From positions 806,001 to 870,000 of the forward strand of contig OZ253939.1 of NCBI GenBank assembly GCA_965267245.1: a stretch of DNA of 64,000 bases, given 5' to 3'. The notes beneath the pieces are model-generated. The model saw only the letters and a program-made list of their open reading frames with translations, was not told where the DNA came from and searched no databases. The position numbers and the translations under genes were made by a program. This DNA is from JANSWY01 sp965267245. Lineage in GTDB: Bacteria; Bacteroidota; Bacteroidia; Cytophagales; Cyclobacteriaceae. How positions within the stretch are numbered: position 1 is the stretch's first letter; every line of letters starts with the position of its first letter. Of the stretch, positions 37,663 to 47,206 are shown piece by piece.

Positions 37663-38769
37663 TTACTCTAGGTACCTTACATTAATCTCAACTCTACGGT
37701 TAATACTTCGATTCTCGTCACTTGAATTGGGTATCAATGGCTCATTCTCCCCTTTTCCAAAGGTCTTTACCAGGTTTTTGGGGATGCCTGAGTTGATTAG
37801 AAATTTGGATATTTCCCTGGCTCTGAGAAGTGATAACCTGTAATTGTAATCTTCACTTCCTATATCATCTGTATGACCAGTAACCATCAAAACATATGAA
37901 TTTTTAGGCTTCCTTAGGAGATGTTCTACAAGTGGAGCTAGAACAGCTGATAGGGTATCCCTGACCTTGTAACTATTGAATTCAAAAACAATGTCATTTA
38001 CAACAATAGGCTCATTGAAATCTGGTCGATGAATAGAAGTATCCGGTGGGGTTGATCCTTCCTTCCAAAGATTCATATGATCCAGGTATACATAACAATT
38101 GTTTTGCATAGCAGGGACCTTGTTTTTATTCACATAGAGCTCTAATTGCTGAGTGTTAGAAACTTTCCCGATATAGATAAATTTTTCCCCACCAGATGCT
38201 TCATATGTGCCACTGATCTTATTCCATTCTAATTGATCATTTTCATCATAAAGATCAATGGTCTTCATAATTGGAATTTGTGAGATGTCAAAAAGCGATT
38301 CATGCATTACCTTATCATCACAAGTATCTTTAAATAACACGCCAATAGTTCCCCCAATCAAATGACTGTACGTAGCTACCTGGTAGTAACCCGAAAAATG
38401 ATATAACTCCCCGGCAATTAGAGGTTCTTTTAGCTGAGCTACCACAAACTCTTTCCGAGGACCCAGCATGCTGTATGCTTCATTTAAAAGTATCCCCACA
38501 TAGGCATCCCCATGTGCGGGAGCCGTGAAACCTGCGAAATTGTTAGGTACAGAAGCACTCCCTGTAGCATTGAAATGAAAATAATCAGGAGACATACCGT
38601 ATTTCCAATCTTTAACCGGCCATTCAGTACCATACAAGAATTGATCCTCTGGCAAGAAGTTGTACGCTTCAAAACTAGGATTAAGAATTAAGTTCTGCGC
38701 ATAAGAAAACTGCGCTCCCACTAAAGGCAAAACAAAAAGTGAGAGAAACTGGCATTTTATAAAACTCAA
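37663..38769 (-). CDS. OmpA-family outer-membrane protein
   Basis: A 368-residue protein with a signal peptide ending near SYAQ. The N-terminal part (NLILNPSFEAY, then a beta sandwich of about 220 residues) is a type often found before OmpA domains in Bacteroidota. The C-terminal 110 residues are an OmpA peptidoglycan-binding domain (TGHTDDIGSEDYNYRLSLLR, INRRVEINVRY). It should link the outer membrane to peptidoglycan. It is a single gene convergent with the small lipoprotein. Confidence 0.93.
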   Translation of the reverse strand: MSFIKCQFLSLFVLPLVGAQFSYAQNLILNPSFEAYNFLPEDQFLYGTEWPVKDWKYGMSPDYFHFNATGSASVPNNFAGFTAPAHGDAYVGILLNEAYSMLGPRKEFVVAQLKEPLIAGELYHFSGYYQVATYSHLIGGTIGVLFKDTCDDKVMHESLFDISQIPIMKTIDLYDENDQLEWNKISGTYEASGGEKFIYIGKVSNTQQLELYVNKNKVPAMQNNCYVYLDHMNLWKEGSTPPDTSIHRPDFNEPIVVNDIVFEFNSYKVRDTLSAVLAPLVEHLLRKPKNSYVLMVTGHTDDIGSEDYNYRLSLLRAREISKFLINSGIPKNLVKTFGKGENEPLIPNSSDENRSINRRVEINVRYLE

Positions 38770-38856
38770 ATCAATTTCTATCTGACTAATTAATACTAAC
38801 TGCTTAATTCTAAATTATTGTCGTCAGCCTTTTCCTTTTCATGTCCCTTCGGATCA

Positions 38857-39183
38857 TTATGATGAAATAGAATAGACCCTTCTATAACTTTTAATATTGT
38901 TTTTTATCAAATACTCGTTCCAACAGTTAACGCAAACAACCTTGTTACCACTGATGGTACCAAAATGTTCCTCAAAATAGTCGATATTCATTTCAGCCTG
39001 AGCCCAGTCAATTACCTCACCAAATGCAAAATAAAAGATCAATAATGGGTCAGGCTTTTCATCTAGAATGAACTGATGCTCAAGTATTTCAAAATGTGCT
39101 TCATTAATAAAAGCTTCATATAATCTATCGCTTACTTGAAGTATACCTGACTCTCCATGTTTTTCACATCTAATAATTCCCAT
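38857..39183 (-). CDS. Small protein with split CxxH/CxxC metal site
   Basis: A 108-residue cytoplasmic protein. An N-terminal C6xxH9 (IIRCEKHGES) and a C-terminal CVNC pair (KVVCVNCWNEYL) could together form a zinc-binding site around a helical, acidic middle segment (DYFEEHFGT). No family was recognised. It is isolated between the OmpA gene and the TapB-like gene. Metal binding is inferred from the cysteine/histidine spacing. Confidence 0.7.
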   Translation of the reverse strand: MGIIRCEKHGESGILQVSDRLYEAFINEAHFEILEHQFILDEKPDPLLIFYFAFGEVIDWAQAEMNIDYFEEHFGTISGNKVVCVNCWNEYLIKNNIKSYRRVYSISS

Positions 39184-39262
39184 ATAAAATGTATACTTTC
39201 CTGAGGCATAGAACTTTAGAAATTAAATCTTAATACTCTGTACTAAAACCTAATGTCTTAGA

Positions 39263-39970
39263 TCAATTAATTGCCGTCAGCATTGTGGAGCCTCCCAACT
39301 TACCTTTTTTATTGTAACTCTCATTCTTCACCATTCCTTTCCCTTTCGCTACCCATGTCTTAGAAGTAAAGACAGTAGTTCTTTTCATGCCCATCATCTC
39401 AATGGTTGATTCAATTGTTTGGGAGATCTTGAAGGTCTCAAAGGTTCCGGCAGGAGTGGTAATGGATTCTTGTGCTTCTACTTTTCTGTCTTTGTACAGG
39501 AAATTCATTTCAGTGGTGAGTCCCATGGCTCCTTCAGACATTTGTACGGTCATTTTTCCAGTGGCATCAGCCAATGTTTGACCAGCTGACATGTTTGCCG
39601 GGAATTCCAGGTTATCTCCTTCAAACGTCATTTTCATGTTTTGATATTGCTCCACTATCTCAGTAGGCACAAAGTTTTGAAGGTCCATCTGAATGGTCCC
39701 ATTATCACAAATTACTGTGTAATTTCCTTCAGAGACTGTTTCACCTTTTTTATCAAGGATCTTTGTATTAACAGATATATTATAACTACTTCCAGATTGT
39801 TCAATACTGGTAATGGTATTGTTGGTTTTTCCAGTCTCCTTTCCTTTCTTATCGTAATTGGTTAATTCCCAGGTAGTTCCTTCCCCTGAAGGATAATAGG
39901 CATTGTCGCATTGTGCCTGAGTGGATATAGAAAGCGTGATAAGCAATAATGTCGCTAGTATGGTTTTCAT
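39263..39970 (-). CDS. Secreted TapB/DUF3108-like protein
   Basis: A 235-residue protein with a signal peptide (MKTILATLLLITLSISTQAQ). The mature part begins CDNAYYPSGEGTTWELTNYD and shows a run of beta strands including ITTPAGTFETFKISQTIES and SKTWVAKGKGMVKNES, which is the pattern of TapB/DUF3108-like proteins. The fold is lipocalin-like and periplasmic. It lies divergent from the ArsR/SRPBCC operon. The biochemical role is unknown. Confidence 0.82.
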   Translation of the reverse strand: MKTILATLLLITLSISTQAQCDNAYYPSGEGTTWELTNYDKKGKETGKTNNTITSIEQSGSSYNISVNTKILDKKGETVSEGNYTVICDNGTIQMDLQNFVPTEIVEQYQNMKMTFEGDNLEFPANMSAGQTLADATGKMTVQMSEGAMGLTTEMNFLYKDRKVEAQESITTPAGTFETFKISQTIESTIEMMGMKRTTVFTSKTWVAKGKGMVKNESYNKKGKLGGSTMLTAIN

Positions 39971-40064
39971 GTTTCTGTTGGTTGTTTTGGTAAATCTAAT
40001 TCATATCCAATGAAGGACTATAATCAAAGTTATCCAAAGTAAATGAATCGCTCAACCTAAATAC

Positions 40065-40080
40065 AAAACCATTTGGTTTT
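40065..40080. promoter_or_regulatory. Operator 1 of the ArsR/SRPBCC operon
   Basis: AAAACCA-TT-TGGTTTT is a perfect 7-2-7 palindrome that includes the TTTG of the -33 element. A related AAACC-N4-GGTTT site follows at 40104-40117. Autorepression by the ArsR-type product is inferred. Confidence 0.6.
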
Positions 40081-40103
40081 ATATAATATAATTCATACAT
40101 TTG
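40072..40103 (+). promoter_or_regulatory. Bacteroidota-type promoter of the ArsR/SRPBCC operon
   Basis: TTTG at 40072-40075 and TACATTTG at 40096-40103 match the TTTG-N(19-21)-TAnnTTTG consensus with a 20-bp spacer. Transcription would start near 40108-40112, leaving a leader of roughly 12-16 nt before ATG 40124. Confidence 0.68.
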
Positions 40104-40117
40104 AAACCAAACGGTTT
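40104..40117. promoter_or_regulatory. Operator 2 of the ArsR/SRPBCC operon
   Basis: AAACC-AAAC-GGTTT is an inverted repeat directly after the -7 element, covering the predicted transcription start. It shares its arms with operator 1, 39 bp upstream. Confidence 0.55.
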
Positions 40118-40123
40118 TATATT

Positions 40124-40456
40124 ATGCGAAGAGACGTATTCCAGGCCATAGCTGACCCTACCAGACGAGAAATCATTGACATACTCTCAACAAATCACTC
40201 CAATCTGGATAACCTGATCAGCCATTTCAACATCTCTAGACCCGGTGTGGTTAAACATGTGAAAATATTGGAAGCATGTGGATTAGTTGAAATCGAGAAA
40301 AAAGGTCGGGAAAGGATCTGTCATGCCAAACTTGATGACCTTGGAGAAATCGCGTTATGGGTTCATCAATACAGGCGTTTCTGGAACAATCGATTGGATA
40401 AACTGGAAGCACTACTCAATGAAGAAAGTAAACCTCAAAATAAATTAATAAGATGA
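40124..40456 (+). CDS. ArsR-family transcriptional regulator
   Basis: A 110-residue winged-helix repressor starting at ATG 40124 (MRRDVFQAIADPTRREIIDI). The frame is open upstream to 40073, but that stretch is the promoter/operator region. The recognition helix is in HFNISRPGVVKHVKILEACG. No metal-binding cysteine pair is seen, so this is the metal-independent type that accompanies SRPBCC proteins. Its stop overlaps the SRPBCC start by 4 bp. Two palindromes overlapping the promoter suggest autorepression. Confidence 0.94.
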   Translation: MRRDVFQAIADPTRREIIDILSTNHSNLDNLISHFNISRPGVVKHVKILEACGLVEIEKKGRERICHAKLDDLGEIALWVHQYRRFWNNRLDKLEALLNEESKPQNKLIR

Positions 40457-40977
40457 ATGAATACGGAAAATTGATCACCCCAACTACCCTGCAATTTGAA
40501 CGTACTTTACCCGGACCAATTGAAAATGTCTGGGAATACCTCGTAGATGATGAGAAAAGAGGACTCTGGTTTGCTGGAGGCCCAACTGAATTGGTTCCAG
40601 ACGGTAAAATGGAACTGGTTTTCAATAACTCGAAATTTGCCGATATTGATGATCCCACACCTGAGAAATACAAAGATGTAGGCGATGGTTTTAAATCTGT
40701 AGCTATCGTCGCAAAGGTGGAGAAACCTAACCTACTCGTTATCAATTGGGAGGATGGGACTGTGACTTTTGCATTGTCTGAACTTGGTGATGGTAAAATA
40801 AAATTGACTTTGACTCATGAAAAACTATCCACCGAAAGGGACCAACGTATTGGTGTATTGGCCGGATGGCACACACACCTTAATATCCTGGTAGATCGAC
40901 TGGAAGGTAATCAGGTGAAGGGATTTTGGACCGTCCATATGGATTTGGAGGAACAATATGGAAATCAATTGAACTAA
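40453..40977 (+). CDS. SRPBCC/AHSA1-domain protein
   Basis: A 174-residue START-like domain protein (LQFERTLPGPIENVWEYLVD, KRGLWFAGG, LTLTHEKLSTERDQRIGVLAGW). AHSA1-type proteins bind hydrophobic ligands or chaperone clients in a deep cavity. The ArsR plus SRPBCC pair is a widespread two-gene unit and is translationally coupled here. The ligand is unknown. Confidence 0.93.
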   Translation: MNEYGKLITPTTLQFERTLPGPIENVWEYLVDDEKRGLWFAGGPTELVPDGKMELVFNNSKFADIDDPTPEKYKDVGDGFKSVAIVAKVEKPNLLVINWEDGTVTFALSELGDGKIKLTLTHEKLSTERDQRIGVLAGWHTHLNILVDRLEGNQVKGFWTVHMDLEEQYGNQLN

Positions 40978-40988
40978 CCACAAAATGG

Positions 40989-41017
40989 GTAGGAAGGTAC
41001 ATTATTAGCCCTCCTAC
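40989..41017. terminator. Hairpin between convergent genes (weak terminator)
   Basis: GTAGGAAGG and CCCTCCTAC pair over 9 bp with one wobble around an 11-nt loop, between the stops at 40977 and 41014. No clear T-run follows on either strand, so terminator activity is uncertain. Confidence 0.35.
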
Positions 41018-43938
41018 TCAAACTCCAATTGACCAACCTGTTGGGTATTCCCACCATCAACCAACTGTATAGCTATTCGTTCCCGGGCTTCATTTTCTTT
41101 CCCATAGTTTGTAAACAGGGTGCAATACACTGTTACCGGTCCGGTTATTCTTTGTCTGCTTTCACTGAAGTAATTCACGTAAACAATATAAGTCCCCCTA
41201 ATTGCTTCTTTTAGACTAAACTCTTCTGGTCCATAGCCACGGGTAAAATCTCTACTGATCCTACCTCCTAGAGCAGTGTTGGCATTAGAATAATAACATT
41301 TCTCCCCATTAGGGTCTACTACCCATAAATCAATGTCATTGTCATTGCTACTCCAGTCCAAAACGATTCTAATATCTAGTGGCATATGCTGAATATATGC
41401 TTCATTAACACCTTTTAGATTCAGTTGCTTGCCATATTTAGAGATCAAATGGTTTAACTCTACAATGTCTACCGGTTTTATTTCTTCAAAGCGTTCCCAT
41501 TCAGTATCCAGTACATACACAAACAAATCAAGTGCTTTCTGGTATTCACCAGCAGCTTCATAGGCCAAAGCCAGGTCCCTGTGGGATTGAGGCTCCTCAG
41601 GTCGAAGGTCTCTTACGGATTGGTAGATATTTAATGCGATATCAAACAATCCCTCATCGAGGTATCTTTTAGCAACCAGTTTCAGTAACTCCGGGTTTTC
41701 AAGATCCAATTCAATTACATTGGATAAAATCCTGGTAGCCATATCTTTTTCTCCTTTTTGAAAGAAGAAATCAGCTACCTCAATGTAAAATGCCGGACGG
41801 TTCTCATTATCTGCTTTCAATTTAAAATAGAGTTCCTCTACTTTTCCTTCAGCATTAATAAGTTCCTCCATGTAAGGAGCATCTGGCATCCAGGAGAGTA
41901 CCTTTATAGATGGACCTTTTTCACCACCAGGTTTATTCTCTGTTGGTTCAAACGTCTCAACACCTTCCGCATCCCAAAGATCACCAGATGCATCCCCGAA
42001 TGCATCAAATTGCACTTCCACTGGAGCTTCCTCCATTTTAGCTTGTTCATAAACAACCTCTTCCATTACCGCATCCTCACGAATGTCTAAATCAACTTCT
42101 TCCTCAACTTCACTGAATGGATCATCTGAGGGAGGTGCATTTTGGACATCCCTGGGTTGTGGTTTATTGAAATTATCAGGTTTTCTTTCTGAAGAATACC
42201 AACTGTTAATGTCTTTCAATGTGGTTATGTTTCGTTCCTGAATGATCTCTAAAGAAGTGACATAAACAGGTCCCTTCTGCTTCATCAGTTGCTCATATTC
42301 TTCTCTCAACTCTTCAGGTGGGAATATTTCATGTGCCACATAATCTTCAATCCTATCCAAAACCAGTAAGGAAGCATTTTTTGTAACGATGTTAAACTGT
42401 CTACCCAGACTTAAAATTTCTTTCTTGTTCTTCTCATATTCCCACTGCAGGTACTCAATTCTCTTACTTGCCCAAACCCTTGATATTGGGGCATTCTTTC
42501 TTTCCTTATTGATTTGATAAGTTTTTGTCTGACTTACTTTACCCTGACTTCCAAACTCTAATGTAATATTGGCAGTCTCGCCAGTGAGTATCCCAACCAC
42601 CTCAACTACTTTGCCCACATTTTCCGGGTATTTTGGATAGATTTCCTCTACTCCACCTGTTGCATTGGTACCTAAAAATTTCTCCTTCGTTTTGTTGAGT
42701 ATACTTACCGCGCTTTCCAGAGACTGTCTTTTCAAATTAATAAACACGCCATCCGATTGAATGGATACCATTTTCAGCAAATTGTAATTGGCCCCAGTGC
42801 CAGATGTGATACAATGAACAGGAATTTTTGATGTAGCAATTTTATCCTGACCAATTGTATTCACTGCATCTGAAAATAGAAGAATCTCATCCACCTTGTC
42901 AGGAAAAATCAGGTTGTCAACTCTTGTGGCACCATCCTGCGGTAATGCTTTTAAATACTTGCTAATTTCATCGACATTGTTACCGATTTTGAATTCCACA
43001 GGATCTCCCATTTTGTAGGTGAATGGGTATACTAAAACACTTTTGGTACCCGGAATGGAAGTCAAATACTTCTCAAGTAGGGAAAGCTCCTTCTCAATAT
43101 TCCTGGATTTTGCAGAATGTGATTGATCCCAAAACAGTGCAATTTTCTTGACCTTACCTTTTGGTGTTTCTTGCAATTGAGGACTTTTTGCAGTTAGGTA
43201 GAAGTAGGTTTTACCATTTCTGTCCTCTGTGTAAACCGCATAATCACTCTTTCCAAATTGCGGAATTGAAAAGGTTAGCGGTTTTGTCATCTCATAATTG
43301 TCTCGTTTGAATGATAGGTAATGCACATCTTCCTGTGTATCAAATGGAGTACTTTCAAAAGTGGATACAGGCTTTGTGCTTCCCTGATCTCCTTTAAACA
43401 CTTTTACTGCCAACTCAAATTTCTTGATTGACAATGAGGAAGTAGCGGGAAGTGTGTAAATGTACTGGTCTTCCAATGACGATAAGGTCTCCACTAGCCC
43501 AATAACCACTCTTTTATTGCCTCCTGCTGGAATTGGGTAAATTGTTGTTTTGAAGAAATTGCCTTTTGTTTTACTGATAATTCCCGGATCGATATTCTGT
43601 CTTACGACAGCCTCAAAGGTTTGTCTGGCTTTCACTTTTTCTACAATGACACCTTCTCTCAGTTTGCCATTGACATCCAAGGCATACCTGTAAATCTCTT
43701 GCCCTTCATTTAAAGCAGCCGATAATTCCCCCTCAAGGACCCTGTGATTTGGGTTGTAAAAGGTCATATCAAATGTGGTCGTTGCTACGTTTCCAACTAC
43801 TTCAACATCAATACTTAATTGTGCTAATTCCAGTGGATTCTCAGTATCATTCAGTTTCCCGGACAAGGTTGGTATTTGGGAAAACAATGTCCCAATTGAC
43901 AGTAGAATGGAGATTGCCAGAAGTGTGATTCGTTTCAT
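41014..43938 (-). CDS. VIT-vWA-TPR-DUF2135 protein
   Basis: A 974-residue secreted protein. I start it at ATG 43938, which gives a signal peptide (MKRITLLAISILLSIGTLFS); the frame is open 90 bp upstream but begins at a poor TTG. Domains in order are a VIT domain (about 25-140) and a von Willebrand A-like domain (about 250-430) with a DxSxS metal site in FWDQSHSAK. An acidic linker rich in Glu (about 600-680) and TPR-like helices (about 710-830) follow. The C-terminal DUF2135 domain contains DIDLWVVDPNGEKCYYSN and GYGPEEF. VIT-vWA proteins mediate protein interactions at the envelope. No neighbouring partner gene is apparent. Confidence 0.92.
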   Translation of the reverse strand: MKRITLLAISILLSIGTLFSQIPTLSGKLNDTENPLELAQLSIDVEVVGNVATTTFDMTFYNPNHRVLEGELSAALNEGQEIYRYALDVNGKLREGVIVEKVKARQTFEAVVRQNIDPGIISKTKGNFFKTTIYPIPAGGNKRVVIGLVETLSSLEDQYIYTLPATSSLSIKKFELAVKVFKGDQGSTKPVSTFESTPFDTQEDVHYLSFKRDNYEMTKPLTFSIPQFGKSDYAVYTEDRNGKTYFYLTAKSPQLQETPKGKVKKIALFWDQSHSAKSRNIEKELSLLEKYLTSIPGTKSVLVYPFTYKMGDPVEFKIGNNVDEISKYLKALPQDGATRVDNLIFPDKVDEILLFSDAVNTIGQDKIATSKIPVHCITSGTGANYNLLKMVSIQSDGVFINLKRQSLESAVSILNKTKEKFLGTNATGGVEEIYPKYPENVGKVVEVVGILTGETANITLEFGSQGKVSQTKTYQINKERKNAPISRVWASKRIEYLQWEYEKNKKEILSLGRQFNIVTKNASLLVLDRIEDYVAHEIFPPEELREEYEQLMKQKGPVYVTSLEIIQERNITTLKDINSWYSSERKPDNFNKPQPRDVQNAPPSDDPFSEVEEEVDLDIREDAVMEEVVYEQAKMEEAPVEVQFDAFGDASGDLWDAEGVETFEPTENKPGGEKGPSIKVLSWMPDAPYMEELINAEGKVEELYFKLKADNENRPAFYIEVADFFFQKGEKDMATRILSNVIELDLENPELLKLVAKRYLDEGLFDIALNIYQSVRDLRPEEPQSHRDLALAYEAAGEYQKALDLFVYVLDTEWERFEEIKPVDIVELNHLISKYGKQLNLKGVNEAYIQHMPLDIRIVLDWSSNDNDIDLWVVDPNGEKCYYSNANTALGGRISRDFTRGYGPEEFSLKEAIRGTYIVYVNYFSESRQRITGPVTVYCTLFTNYGKENEARERIAIQLVDGGNTQQVGQLEFE

Positions 43939-44117
43939 AGTGTTTAACATTGTTATAATAGTATAATACTGTTTTTGCCTGATCGTCACATTAAGGGATG
44001 CGCTATCTCCGTAATTCCATAACATCAATGTGAGAACTTATTTTCTTAAAGTCAAACTAATTCCAATAGTGGGTGCTTATTACTGGCTTCTTATTAGGAC
44101 AAACTGATCTTTCAATC

Positions 44118-44125
44118 TATTTTTG
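44118..44125 (+). promoter_or_regulatory. Candidate -7 element TATTTTTG
   Basis: The sequence matches TAnnTTTG 41 bp before the start at 44166. No TTG is seen at the standard -33 spacing, so the call is tentative. Confidence 0.4.
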
Positions 44126-44165
44126 GCACCATAATTAGATATTGAAAACAGAAAACATTCATGCT

Positions 44166-44594
44166 ATGAGAACAATCATTTTATCATCGCTTATGCTGCT
44201 TGCGGTTATCTCACTTAAGGCACAGACGCCAATTGGAGACCTTCAAAAAAGAAATACCGCCCAAATGGAGGCACTGGAAAAAGACGGGTATGAATTTCGG
44301 TCTCAGATCATCACTGAATTTGATGCTGAAAATGCTTCGCAAGATGTAAACATCAAATTAAACTCAGAATACACCTATCTGATCGTAGCATTAGGAGACT
44401 CAAATATCCCTGATGTAGACCTTGCCATCAAACCAGAAAGCAAAGCTAAAATCACAGAGCAATCGACTGGTGGTACCGGTAAATCTTACATGCTTGAACC
44501 CTCGAAATCTGGAAAGTTCAAAATATCCATCAATGTTTCAGGATTGAATGCTTCAAAGAAAGGCTTCATCAGCTTCATGGTATTAAGAAAATAA
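44166..44594 (+). CDS. Small secreted protein of unknown function
   Basis: A 142-residue protein. ATG 44166 gives a signal peptide (MRTIILSSLMLLAVISLKAQ), which an upstream TTG start would spoil. The mature chain resembles small Bacteroidota secreted proteins with a C-terminal beta fold (YTYLIVALGDSNIPDVDLAI, KFKISINVSG). No domain was recognised. It is divergent from the VIT-vWA gene and convergent with the acyl-CoA ligase gene. Confidence 0.75.
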   Translation: MRTIILSSLMLLAVISLKAQTPIGDLQKRNTAQMEALEKDGYEFRSQIITEFDAENASQDVNIKLNSEYTYLIVALGDSNIPDVDLAIKPESKAKITEQSTGGTGKSYMLEPSKSGKFKISINVSGLNASKKGFISFMVLRK

Positions 44595-44609
44595 GACTTA
44601 CAATCAATA

Positions 44610-44639
44610 TGAGGTCGGTTTTTTGAGAGATCGACCTCA
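44610..44639. terminator. Hairpin between convergent genes (weak terminator)
   Basis: TGAGGTCG and CGACCTCA form an 8-bp perfect stem, extendable to 10 bp with a wobble, between the stops at 44594 and 44642. The T-run lies in the loop rather than after the stem, so activity is uncertain. Confidence 0.45.
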
Positions 44640-44641
44640 AA

Positions 44642-46294
44642 TCATTCCATCTCCGATTCATAAACTATCTCCTCAGGCCTCTCAAACCAACTTTTATACA
44701 TTTCCTGGTGAATTGCCTCTACCCTGTTCCTTCTGATTTTCAAAGAAGGGGTCATCAAGCCATTGTCAATTGTCCATTCTTCTTTCATGATTACAGCCTT
44801 GGCTAATTTTTCATGGGTTTTCAGTTCAGGGTTTAACTGGTCAATAGTTGTTTGGATAGATGAATTGAAAGCTTCTTTAGTTTTGGCCCTGCCTGTTTCT
44901 GATGCGATGATCAATGCGATGGGCTGAGCTATTCCAGTACCTACTACGCAAACCTGCTCAATATCCACATTCTTCGATAGCTGTAATTCAATCAACGAAG
45001 GCGTTACGTATTTACCTTTATCTGTTTTGAACTGGTCTTTGATCCTTCCGGTAATTGACAAGAAGCCATCGTGATCAAACTCACCAATATCTCCTGTCTT
45101 TAGAAAACCGTCAGCTGTAAACATTTCTGATGTTTGTTCAGGTTGTTTGAAATACCCTTCCATTAGACAACCATTTTGAATAAGCACCTCTCCTTCTGCC
45201 GATAGTTTTGAGGTAACACCTGGCAGTGGTCTTCCGACTGTTCCAAACTTATTGGAGCCATTTACATTGAAATGAGAAAGTATCGTATCCTCTGTCATCC
45301 CATAGGCTTGTAAGATGTCAATCCCCAGGTTTTTGTACCATTTCTGAAGACTAATGGCAATTGGAGCTGCCCCTGAAAAACACATATCCAGCTTGTTTAA
45401 CCCAAGCTTTTTACGGATTTTCTTCTTGACAATGTTGCCAATCAATGGAAGTGACAGTAGCTTATCCAGCTTTTTTTGAGGCATCTTCTCAAGTACTTTC
45501 TCCTGGAATTTTTGCCATACGCGTGGAACCGCCATAAATGCAGTAGGTTGTACGCTTGCCAAATCCGCAGGAAAGGTTTCAAGTGATTCAGGGAAACTTA
45601 CTACACCATCGAAATGAATTGCGTTCATCTCAATACCTATACGCTCTGCGATATGCGACAATGGTAAATAAGAAAAGAACCTTGTGCCAATCTTCAATCC
45701 CAAAGCCGGTGCTCCTAACATTGATGCACGACTGAAGTTTTTCACCTTATGCATCACACCTTTTGGATTACCAGTTGTGCCTGAAGTGTACATGATGGTG
45801 AGTAAGTCTTCTGGTTGTTGTTCTACAGGAGTAAAATCTACTGATTCCTTGACAATCGTTTCCCAGGAATGCTCCTCTTTGATACCATATAGCTCAACTC
45901 CAACTTTTGGTATAGCTGGAATGCCATCTTTCTGAGCATTGTAATCATCCAGTTTGCCAATGATAATTGCCTTGCTTTCACTGTGTACAAGGATTTCCTG
46001 AATACTATCCTTATCTAACGTGGGGTACAGTGGTACAGAAACAAATCCACCCAGCATCATTGCAATATCCGACATAAACCAATGGGCGCAGTTTTTTGAC
46101 AATAAAGCAACATGATCTCCTTTTTTAAGTCCCATGTTTTGTAGTGCGGCTGCCACCTGACAGGCTTCCTGATGCACCTGTTCCCAGGAATATTCAATGA
46201 ATTTGCGATTAATGGGTTGTCTTAGAAATATTTTATCCGGATGTTGGTCGAGCCAATGAGTGAAGGCTTCCAGTGGAGTTTGGAATGATTGCAT
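44642..46294 (-). CDS. Long-chain fatty acid:CoA ligase-type AMP-binding enzyme
   Basis: A 550-residue member of the ANL superfamily. The phosphate-binding loop IMYTSGTTGNPKGVMH, the motif LQAYGMTED, FLKTGDIGEFDHDGFLSITGR and DQFKTDKGKYVTP are present. It should activate a long-chain fatty acid to acyl-AMP and then acyl-CoA in the cytoplasm. It is divergent from the PPTase/FAAL operon across 177 bp, so it may supply acyl-CoA or belong to general lipid metabolism. A TAAATTTG -7-like element lies on the minus strand at 46359-46366. Confidence 0.93.
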   Translation of the reverse strand: MQSFQTPLEAFTHWLDQHPDKIFLRQPINRKFIEYSWEQVHQEACQVAAALQNMGLKKGDHVALLSKNCAHWFMSDIAMMLGGFVSVPLYPTLDKDSIQEILVHSESKAIIIGKLDDYNAQKDGIPAIPKVGVELYGIKEEHSWETIVKESVDFTPVEQQPEDLLTIMYTSGTTGNPKGVMHKVKNFSRASMLGAPALGLKIGTRFFSYLPLSHIAERIGIEMNAIHFDGVVSFPESLETFPADLASVQPTAFMAVPRVWQKFQEKVLEKMPQKKLDKLLSLPLIGNIVKKKIRKKLGLNKLDMCFSGAAPIAISLQKWYKNLGIDILQAYGMTEDTILSHFNVNGSNKFGTVGRPLPGVTSKLSAEGEVLIQNGCLMEGYFKQPEQTSEMFTADGFLKTGDIGEFDHDGFLSITGRIKDQFKTDKGKYVTPSLIELQLSKNVDIEQVCVVGTGIAQPIALIIASETGRAKTKEAFNSSIQTTIDQLNPELKTHEKLAKAVIMKEEWTIDNGLMTPSLKIRRNRVEAIHQEMYKSWFERPEEIVYESEME

Positions 46295-46471
46295 GTTGTT
46301 TAAAGTTCTTATTGGTGTTTATAAGGTAATCAATAAGCTCAAATGAATCACCATTAATCAAATTTAAAATTAAGTCCATTTGTGGCATGTATTTTGAATC
46401 TGTGTAACTTCAATGCTTGTGCTTTGTAAAACGACAATAAAATTTATCGTTGTGAGAGAAAGCTGAAAAGT

Positions 46472-47206
46472 ATGACTATGCCCTGTATTAATCGATTCCG
46501 ATATATTGAAATGGACCAGCCCAACTTACATACCAACTGCGTCAATTTGTTCATTGGAGACAATTCCTTGTTAACCACTAGTGAACAGGCAAGCCTTTAT
46601 TTAAGTCCACAGGAAATTGCCAGAGCTAACAAAATTAAATTCAATAAACGTCGTGAATCATATCTGATCGCTCATTCCTTTCTAAAAAGGATTGCCGGGA
46701 ACCACCTAAAGGTTGAACCATCTTCACTCGAAATAAAGCGAAACCATCAGGATAAACCTTTTATTGAGACGGGAGACATACATTTTAGTATTTCTTACTC
46801 TCAGCATGTTTTTGGTATAGCTTTTCAGTTCGGGAAACCTGTTGGATTGGATATTGAGGACTCAATAACCTTTCAAAAAGAAGACTGGATGCCAGAGTTC
46901 CTGTTGAACAAAGACGATATAGAATCCTATCACAGGTTAACCAATCAAGCTCAATTCGATGCACTTCTCAATTACTGGACTTCCACAGAGGCTGTTTTGA
47001 AAGCCACTGGGACTGGCTTTAGTGGAAACGAGAAACCACATTATTTGAATAATTCACTAAGTAACGAGTTAACTTCCTGTGAATTGTCTGGTCAGCTATA
47101 TCATTTACACCATTTAAAAACCAAAAAACATTTTGCGGCTTCTGTGGCAACAGCCATTAAAAATAACCCGGTATATATCTCTAATTTGAATTCACAGCAT
47201 TTATGA
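46472..47206 (+). CDS. 4'-phosphopantetheinyl transferase (Sfp-type)
   Basis: A 244-residue enzyme with the conserved motifs VGLDIEDS (Mg-binding Asp/Glu) and WTSTEAVLKATGTG (the W-x3-EA-x3-K motif). It transfers the phosphopantetheine arm of CoA to carrier-protein serines. The next gene, overlapping by 4 bp, contains such a carrier protein, so it is very likely its dedicated activator. ATG 46511 (MDQPNLH) is an alternative start 13 codons downstream. Confidence 0.93.
   Translation: MTMPCINRFRYIEMDQPNLHTNCVNLFIGDNSLLTTSEQASLYLSPQEIARANKIKFNKRRESYLIAHSFLKRIAGNHLKVEPSSLEIKRNHQDKPFIETGDIHFSISYSQHVFGIAFQFGKPVGLDIEDSITFQKEDWMPEFLLNKDDIESYHRLTNQAQFDALLNYWTSTEAVLKATGTGFSGNEKPHYLNNSLSNELTSCELSGQLYHLHHLKTKKHFAASVATAIKNNPVYISNLNSQHL

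Noticed and set aside
43939..44028. N-terminal extension of the VIT-vWA protein
   Set aside because: It begins at TTG and would bury the signal peptide that starts at 43938.
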